Below are positions 13,067 to 13,492 of a stretch of 13,492 nucleotides of DNA, piece by piece (the first letter of the stretch is position 1; every line of letters starts with the position of its first letter). The stretch is from an uncultured Pseudomonadota bacterium (lineage in GTDB: Bacteria > Pseudomonadota > Gammaproteobacteria > Burkholderiales > Rhodocyclaceae), in NCBI GenBank assembly GCA_903939665.1, contig CAJAHZ010000198.1, positions 1 through 13,492 on the forward strand, given 5' to 3'. The notes beneath the pieces are model-generated. The model worked only from the letters and a program-made list of their open reading frames with translations. It made no database searches and was not told where the DNA came from. A program made the translations under genes and the position numbers.

Positions 13067-13492
13067 ATGCCAACAAATCAGGATTCCCTATATCGCCAGT
13101 GGCTCATGCTACGCCTCGTCCCGCGCTTTCCCCAAAAAATTACCGTCCAAGCGCTGCGTCAATCGCTTCGTGACGAGAGCTATATCGTTACGGACCGAAC
13201 AGTTCAGCGCGACCTCATCGAACTATCAAGCGTATTTCCGCTGACGGCGGATATTCGGGATAAACCACATGGCTGGAGTTGGCAAAAGGATGCGAAAAAT
13301 TTCGATCTCCCGGGACTAACGGTTAATGCATCACTAACCCTGGTTCTTGCCGAACAACATTTATCAGGCCTCCTGCCCACGAGCGCGCTTGAGCAATTGA
13401 AGCCCTACTTTGATGCGGCACGCTACCGGCTGAATGTGGAGCCGCAACCCCATCATCGCCGCTCCTGGCTGGACAAGGTGCGCACCGTTCCG
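13067..13492 (+). CDS. WYL/BrxR-type winged-helix transcriptional regulator, N-terminal part (3' truncated by window edge)
   Basis: The frame is open from ATG 13067 to the window end (142 residues). GGAG at 13053-13056 lies ten bases upstream. The N-terminus LYRQWLMLRLVPRFPQKITVQALRQ (8-32) followed by YIVTDRTVQRDLIELSSVFPL (39-59) is the winged-helix of WYL-domain regulators, with the recognition helix near 43-53 and the wing at KPHGWSWQKD (66-75). The FDLPGL...ALEQLKPYFDAAR part (79-119) is the linker usually followed by the WYL and WCX domains, which would lie outside the window. Known members (BrxR, CapW, PafBC, DriD) bind nucleic-acid or nucleotide ligands and often repress phage-defence operons. 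That a defence locus follows here is inference. Base composition is visibly less GC-rich than the liv operon. Confidence 0.85.
   Translation, partial: MPTNQDSLYRQWLMLRLVPRFPQKITVQALRQSLRDESYIVTDRTVQRDLIELSSVFPLTADIRDKPHGWSWQKDAKNFDLPGLTVNASLTLVLAEQHLSGLLPTSALEQLKPYFDAARYRLNVEPQPHHRRSWLDKVRTVP

Noticed and set aside
12778..13173. 131-residue plus-strand frame in the gene-poor stretch
   Set aside because: It runs into the WYL-type regulator gene in a different frame, lacks a ribosome site and shows no protein-like pattern.

Overview
The window looks like chromosomal DNA from a GC-rich betaproteobacterium, most likely of the Rhodocyclales (Azoarcus, Dechloromonas or Accumulibacter type). This is inferred from three things: a fused indolepyruvate:ferredoxin oxidoreductase, a PhaM-type polyhydroxybutyrate granule regulator, and a CoA-ligase plus Liv-type ABC transporter operon of the kind these aromatic- and fatty-acid-degrading bacteria carry. 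No rRNA or tRNA gene, CRISPR array or insertion sequence was seen.

Left part (1-4302). The 3' two-fifths of a fused indolepyruvate:ferredoxin oxidoreductase gene enters from the left edge. It overlaps by 20 bases a membrane-anchored SAM methyltransferase gene whose TTG start lies in a perfect 10-bp hairpin. Convergent to these is an orphan NarL/FixJ-type response regulator (minus strand). Divergent from the regulator is phaM (plus strand), which converges on a small predicted secreted protein of unknown function (minus strand).

Centre (4355-11403). One minus-strand operon reads, in transcription order: long-chain-type acyl-CoA synthetase, livG, livH, livM, a periplasmic substrate-binding protein, livF, and perhaps the small secreted protein. 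Gaps are 11 to 75 bases and most genes have a strong Shine-Dalgarno site. Its logic is uptake of an organic acid by a Liv-family importer followed by CoA activation. With the 2-oxoacid oxidoreductase nearby, aryl- or alkyl-carboxylates or their 2-oxo precursors are plausible substrates, but this is inference. A strong 28-nt hairpin lies between the binding-protein gene and livF.

Right part (11404-13492). The intergenic region upstream of the ligase holds an inverted repeat and a tandem 9-bp repeat that could be operators. A divergent plus-strand gene encodes a 186-aa protein I do not recognise. It is followed by about 730 bases without a convincing gene, containing degenerate GGCC-centred repeats and several short inverted repeats. 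At the right edge begins a plus-strand gene for a winged-helix regulator of the WYL/BrxR type, cut off by the window end. Regulators of this kind often head phage-defence or other accessory loci, so the 11.7-13.5 kb segment may be the boundary of an accessory island lying mostly to the right. That boundary is the best lead here for something undescribed; the window itself shows no complete novel system.
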